Shown here: positions 58,590-64,000 of the stretch, piece after piece | Position numbering within the stretch: position 1 is the first letter of the stretch | How the letters are laid out: the number at the start of each line of letters is the position of its first letter | Source: Chinchilla lanigera | Lineage: Eukaryota > Chordata > Mammalia > Rodentia > Chinchillidae | Length of the DNA stretch: 64,000 nucleotides | NCBI RefSeq assembly: GCF_000276665.1 | Contig: NW_004955417.1 | Span: forward strand, 10,394,183-10,458,182 | Direction of reading: 5' to 3' | The notes under the pieces: model-generated | Seen by the model: the letters and a program-made list of their open reading frames with translations, nothing else | What the model was told of the DNA's origin: nothing | The model's database searches: none | Made by a program: the position numbers and the translations under genes

Positions 58590-58930
58590 CCTTGGGGCCT
58601 TAATGCAATAAAAGCTAATTTATTTAGCACCCTATTGATTGGAAAGTAGTGATACGATCCAATAAGAATTGATAACCACAAACATGACCCCAAGACAGCG
58701 AGCTATTCTAAAGAAGTTTATAACTGACTCATCATCCAGATGCAATTATATTCCAGAGAAGCAGAGCATTAAACGTATCTTATTAAATTAAATTTATCTG
58801 ACAACTGCTCCAGCTGCACATGGTGATTTGAGAGCCATAAAACCAGAGCACTTGATCACCCACTGTCATATCCCCCTGAACACACTGGCTTTTCTGCCGG
58901 CGAGTCTGGATAAATATGAACCCCTTCCTA
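58590..58930. promoter_or_regulatory. Repeat-free AT-rich block, candidate enhancer
   Basis: No SINE or LINE sequence, and several intestinal-type motifs. GCAATAAAAG (58605-58614) fits CDX2; attgataacc (58668) and TTATCT (58794) fit GATA; an AT-rich homeodomain-like run lies at 58779-58796. Conservation cannot be checked here. Confidence 0.3.
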
Positions 58931-59570
58931 TTTACCCCGCCACTCAAAGTTTGTGGAGATAAGACTTAGAAGTGGGCTGGCAAGAATGTGCTAGAAAATG
59001 ACCGGAAACAGCCTTCCCGTAATTCCAAGTTACTGACAGAGAGAAAGTTAACGGTACCGCTTAGGCAGCTGGGGGTTCCTCGGTACACTGAGTGAATCCT
59101 CCCCCACCTACGTTACGCTTAAGAAATAGTGTGTGTAACGGACCGGTTTACACCTAGTAACTGGGAAGGGCTTCTAAGTGGCAGCTATGGTTACTATTGT
59201 CACTAAGTTACTATGTTAGCTATTGTTACTAGATCACATATACTGTTTTTATTATAGAACTAGGCTGATGGAAATTGGCTTGTGTTTGTTTTGTCTTCAA
59301 AAGAGGAGTAGGTATGTCTTTGGGTTTCATTTGAGTTGAGATTCACTTAAAAACAGTGAAATCTAATGATCACCATTCTATCCCCCCATTTTCTGCCTTC
59401 CATTTGTCACAAAGAAGCAAATAAATGAAAGGCAGCCCTGACACCAAAACAAAAGGCTATTTCTGGAAAGGGCTGAGAGCCCTGTTGGCCTGTGAGGCTC
59501 ATTGGGCTAGAGAAGGTCGAAGAGGACGCCACTACTCCTGAGGCCTCCACATCAGGGGATGAGTCAGCGC
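58931..59570. other. Intergenic, no gene seen
   Basis: Unique sequence without supported features. Confidence 0.55.
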
Positions 59571-59574
59571 TCTC

Positions 59575-59885
59575 CGGGGAAATAGAACCAATCGGGTGTG
59601 ATCTCTGTAGAAAGACATTTATTTTAAGGAATTGGCTCATGGGATGATGCAGGCTGGCAAGTCCAAAATCTGCAGGTTGAGCAGGCACGCTGGAGACCCA
59701 GGAGCTGAGGCTGTGGTGGAGTCCTGCTTGGGGAGGTCACTCTTGTGTCCACGGGTTGGGAGGGCTATCTGCTCTGCCACTGATTTCAATGTGAACCTCA
59801 CCCAAAAGCATCCTCACAGAAATACCCAGAGTAGGTTTGACCATCTCTGCAGACAGCACGGCCCAGCCAAGTTACACCTAAAATG
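59575..59885. repeat. Ancient interspersed repeat, class uncertain
   Basis: tttattttaaggaattggct, caagtccaaaatctgcaggt and cacggcccagccaagttaca are landmarks of a common mammalian repeat I recall but cannot name with certainty. Confidence 0.5.
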
Positions 59886-62800
59886 AACACTGCCATCTCT
59901 GTTTCTCACTCACGCAGGAGTGAGGCTCGTGACAGCAAGGAAGGAGGCACCCAGGTGTCGGGGACAAGCACAGAGCCCGTGGGGACCCTGCCCAGGTGCC
60001 CCCTGCCTGAGGACAGCAGCTCTGGGCATCACTGGGCATCAGTTCCAAGGAAGAATCTTATCACTTCTTTAATGAGAAAAGTCACCTGGTGAGTCTGAAA
60101 ATGGACATAAGACGCTCTTTTTAAATCCCTGAAGTAAGTGTTGTCATTGTCCCGTCGCACGGATGGTTAAGTGCCTTGCCTGCATCCGTTAGCTAATTCA
60201 GTGGAAGGAGCTACATTTGAACATCCCTGTGCTTTCCCTTCACAGTCCCCAGGGAAAATGTCTGTGGCTGGAGCAGCCTGTGACGATGGTAAGAGTGCGG
60301 CACTTTGGGTTTTCCATGGCTTGGGCTGGGGAAGTGTGGGAAGGAGCACACTGGCAGATGTGTGTCTAAGCCGTTGGCCTGCAAACCAGAACCTGCCCTT
60401 CTAAGGACTTGGGGTGCCTTGGGTAGTAAGACGTGGATGCCCACGCATCCAACCCACCATGCTCATGGCAGTCGTTGTTGGTTGGGGACTGTTACTGAGG
60501 CACTGGACAGGCCCCCATGGGCCATTCAAGCTCTGCTGACCCCTAACTTAGGCTAATGGTTGCTTGCAGTCCATGGCAGAGGTTTTCCAAAGAGCTGCAC
60601 CTTGTCAGGTGCAGCTAAGCTACTCTTTGGTCTCCAGCCAGTCCCTAGGTGGCCCTGAGAGAGCCCCGGTGACCTGCTCCAGGGCTCCCCTCAGAAGATC
60701 ATGTCCTTGGCTCGTGCTCAGAGCTGCCCTTGCTTGTGGCTGTGTTCAGAGGGCAGGAACATCCAGGGGGTGATGGCTGTAGAAGCAAAGTGCAGTCTGC
60801 TTTTAAAGTTTGTCTCGGTATTTGGGCTCGGAAAGTGGCCCACCTTCTTTCTTGACCCTATGTGCCACCTCCATACCCCTCCCATCACTTCATACATCAA
60901 CAGGCAAAGAGAATCCTCTTCCTCCCCTAGTTCTCGGTCTGACCTTTGGAAAATAAGGGGCCCAGGTGTGGAAGAGCGTGGACGAGGGCCTGAGGGTGTG
61001 GCAGAGCACGCAGACACAGACATGACTGAAAATCAGCCACCAGTCCATAGCGTGTGACTCATGGGGACCCAGGAAGGTGGCTTTCCTGGCCAGCTTCTGA
61101 CAAGCATCATATAAGAGGGCCTGGCTTCCCGCCCCAGGGCCTTTTGCTGCGAACCATTGGCCAGGGTACATTTACCAAATCTCTGAAAATCATGGCCAAG
61201 CTGAAAAACAATGCCAGGTCAGTCTATGTAAAACAATGCCAGGTCAGTCTATGTAAAGGCAGCTATTATGAGGGTTAAGTTATAGTTGTAACCATCCAAA
61301 ACTAGAAAAGTAGTTGCTTTAATTCCAAAACTATATTACTACCAAGGATTTGAAAGGATTCACGTAAAGAGAATGGTGCACCAGGAAAAAGACAGTAACA
61401 CATGAACTCATCCAGATCTGAAAACAACATTTTGAAGTACATACGCTCCTTCTGACTATCTTCCAGATAAGGAATCTCAGGGTCAGGGAGCTTACGTAAA
61501 CTTAGACTAAGTAACTCAGCTAGTAAACTGGTACCACCAGGAAGTCTAAACCCCAAGTCTCCTAGAAACATAACCACTGTATTGCATTGCAGTCCAGTTA
61601 CATAATCATCTGCACGTGAGAAGCATTCTCTGGCCTATTAAGATTTATTATTTTTATTTCCCCATCTTATTTTGCATAACGATATCACACACATTGCTTT
61701 ATAATTGTTACCATAATAAAATTGTATGTTTTCTTAATGTTTTATTATTTTTCCACCAAATAAGATTTTATCCCTGCCTTTTCATCATAACTTACCCAAT
61801 TACATGACTTTTACTAGATTAGCTGATTTTAACCCAGGGAGTTTATTTGAAATATGAGATCACACATTAGATATTAAAGCCCAAATTCACTCCCCTATAT
61901 TATGTTCTTTCTTTTAGGTCACAGTAACTTTTAACTTCTTTGAAGTATGTTTCCATCTCTTCAGAAATTAAATTCATAAATTAAGTACTCATTCTCACAT
62001 ATGAATGAGATGAGAAAAAAACTGAGGTGAGCTTTGGGTTTTCTGGTTTTGGCATTTGGGGAGAGGTTGTTTTTTTTTAAACTCAGGGTCTTCCTAAAAT
62101 CATTCCATGGGAGAGTACCTCAATCTGCAGGTATCATACTGTCCTTTCCAAGGTAAGCAGAGATTTAGAGGGTTTAGCGCCGTTCCAAAGCCCGAAACAT
62201 TGTAGTGTCACAGGCTGTTCTATGACCTGAGACTCACCCACTTGCCGTGACACTGAACCACTTCTAAACTTCAGTTCTCTCAACTACAAGGAGGAGCCCA
62301 TAATACCTGCTTCTTGGAGTTGCAAAATATCATTTAAAAAACCCTAACCCAACACCCACCCCACAGATGGACACAATGAAAGTTGTCACTCCCATGATTT
62401 CCCCAGTTCCTCCTCTACCAGTTACATGGCTTGGTATGTATCGCATTCTTCTACACTCTGCTCCCATGTGCGCGTCCACATAGCAGAGGGTCCCACTGCC
62501 CTAACTGTGATTCCAAGGTGTGCTCTGTCCCCCCTCAGCACACCGCTACCTGCCCCCCAGGCTGGCACTCAACCTGGCCCAGGAAGCAGCCAGCAGATGG
62601 GTGCCCCTGATTCACGTCTGCTGTCTCCAGGACAGCTGAACTGAGCGAATGGGCCAGCGACTCCAGTAACGGCACAAGTTTGAGACTGCCTCATTACACT
62701 GAATGTGGGGCTAAAGAAAACTCAACTTGGAAGAGAAAAAGAAGATCCTGGTTTGCCAGAGAATTTTCTTAATACTCTTAATAATCAGGAGTTGGCAGAG

Positions 62801-63590
62801 CAGAGGGCCTACCCATGCAATGGCAGCATCTCTCTTATGCATTTCTTCCAACACGAGCGTGTCCCAGCCCAGTGTCACGGCACCAACCACCTTGCTCTGT
62901 TCATCACTGGCACTGTTGTATTTACTTTAGAAGCTGGACCCAAGAGAAACTGCAGGTGAGCTTCATAAACAACAGCATGATGAATATAATAATTACACAC
63001 GAGCCATTGTTGATTGAATACAGTGAGTCATTTAGACACTTAATCCTATGATGATTTATGAGGTAGGAATTTTAATGATTCCCATTTTATAGATGAGGAA
63101 ACAGAGGCAGAGAAAGGTGACGCGACCCATCTTCAGTGCCCTCCTCCCTCGCCACCGCCATAGATTTCCTACAACAGCAAGGGTGCTGATCCTCATGGTC
63201 CATATGCAGGGAGGACCTGCGATGCACTTGATATTTTACCAACCAAACAGGAAGGAGGAAAGCATTTGTTTAAAGAAAAAGAAATAGCTTCTAGATGTCC
63301 CTATTTTAGGAAAGTGAAACTCATCTCAGAGATACCTTCTGCTCTTATTTGCTCCGGCTGTTTTTAAACCTAGCTACATACTAGAATTACCTGTGATTCT
63401 TTTGAAAAATGCCACTGTCCCCAAGCCAGGCCCTGGGAAGCACCACTGTATGTCAACTCCTAGATCAACCCTTTTCGATCCCACCTGCATGACGTTATGT
63501 GGTACTTGACTCTCAGTGCCTGGCTTATATTATGTCACGTAACGATCCCCGTTTCCAGCCCTGGTGTCACAAGTGACAGGATTTCAATCT
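59886..63590. other. Intergenic, no gene seen
   Basis: MIR-like relics at 60110-60220 (-), 61460-61560 (-), 62195-62345 (+) and 63020-63120 (-). A 25-bp tandem duplication lies at 61205-61254. Overlapping open frames at 60171-61057 lie on both strands and look like chance in GC-rich sequence. Confidence 0.55.
61205..61254. repeat. 25-bp perfect tandem duplication
   Basis: Two identical units beginning aaaacaatgccaggtcag and ending tctatgt. Confidence 0.97.
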
Positions 63591-63599
63591 CTATTTCTT

Positions 63600-63785
63600 T
63601 GTGGTACTGGAGATCAAACCTAAAGCCTTTGTATTCAGCTACATCCTTAGCACTCTGCCCCCTTAATTTTTTAAATTTTGAGACTGAGTCTCTTTAAGTC
63701 TCTAAATTGCCCAGGCTAGGCTTGAATTTGTGAGCCTCCCATCTCACAAATTTCTGGGATTATAGGTGCATACCACCAGGCCCAG
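63600..63785 (-). mobile_element. B1-dID dimeric SINE
   Basis: Plus strand gtggtactggagatcaaacc (ID half), then ttgagactgagtctctttaa and ggattataggtgcataccac (B1 half). Confidence 0.8.
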
Positions 63786-63789
63786 TTTG

Positions 63790-64000
63790 GATTTTGTTCT
63801 TTTTTGTGGAAGATTAGTATTCCATGATACATATGTACCACACTTTCCCACTGATCAGGTGAGGGATTCTATTTCTTGGCTCGTGCGAATAGGGGGTGCC
63901 CATGTCTTTTCTACATACAGATTTCTTTTCTTTTGGATGTATATGCTGTTATGGGATTGATGGATTATATAGTAATTCAAATTTTAATTTTCTAAGTGTG
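63790..64000. mobile_element. L1 LINE fragment, runs off the window
   Basis: agtattccatgatacatatg, ttcttggctcgtgcgaatag and ttcttttggatgtatatgct resemble a conserved mammalian L1 region. Orientation not determined. Confidence 0.55.

Noticed and set aside
60171..61057. Cluster of open frames on both strands
   Set aside because: Overlapping frames in GC-rich intergenic DNA with no recognisable domain or splice structure.
57170..64000. 3' end of the GEM GTPase gene, the usual upstream neighbour of CDH17 in mammals
   Set aside because: No exon or GTPase motif of GEM was seen; it probably lies beyond the window.
1..64000. Bacterial-type systems (CRISPR arrays, operons, phage or toxin modules)
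   Set aside because: The window is mammalian genomic DNA; the repeats are SINEs, LINEs, LTRs and simple repeats, with no spaced direct-repeat array.

Overview
The window is mammalian nuclear DNA: spliced exons with GT-AG borders, large introns and dense retroposons. The SINEs point to a rodent. There are tRNA-Ala-derived ID elements with flanking duplications, B1 (7SL) monomers, and dimeric B1-dID elements (B1 followed by an ID half). The ID consensus here is not the rat or mouse form, and B1-dID is known from squirrels, dormice and related lineages, so a non-murid rodent (sciuromorph or castorimorph) is the best guess. The species is not established.

The only protein-coding gene I can support is CDH17 (liver-intestine cadherin) on the minus strand, 5' part only. 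Ten coding exons between 27814 and 1 add up to 1347 nt, or 449 codons, with every splice phase consistent. They carry the signal peptide and roughly the first four cadherin repeats; the rest of the gene lies beyond position 1. A noncoding first exon ending at 38484 is proposed from a strong donor site, with HNF1-like and CDX2-like sites 137-166 bp upstream of that donor in the transcript direction. Intron 1 would then be 10.6 kb.

Layout: 1-14656 holds coding exons 4 to 11 with short introns. Intron 3 (14657-23591) contains an old, long L1 relic. Exon 3 is at 23592-23690 and exon 2, with the start codon, at 27767-27836. Intron 1 spans 27837-38483. From about 38660 to 64000 I see only 5' flanking or intergenic DNA. 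It holds a retroposed 5S rRNA fragment at 41422-41509, an unrecognised decayed cDNA-like segment at 44145-45440, and a disrupted L1 at 49450-54355 containing a strange A-rich tract. It also has many SINEs and MaLR-type LTRs, and a repeat-free AT-rich block at 58590-58930 that could be a regulatory element.

No tRNA, CRISPR, operon or defence system is present. The novel-looking signals are modest: an in-frame 90-nt intron without stops in CDH17, an upstream ORF in the proposed exon 1, a young ID subfamily with intact CpGs, the 5S retrocopy with a perfect 14-bp target duplication, and a diverged tandem repeat of about 160 bp of unknown origin.
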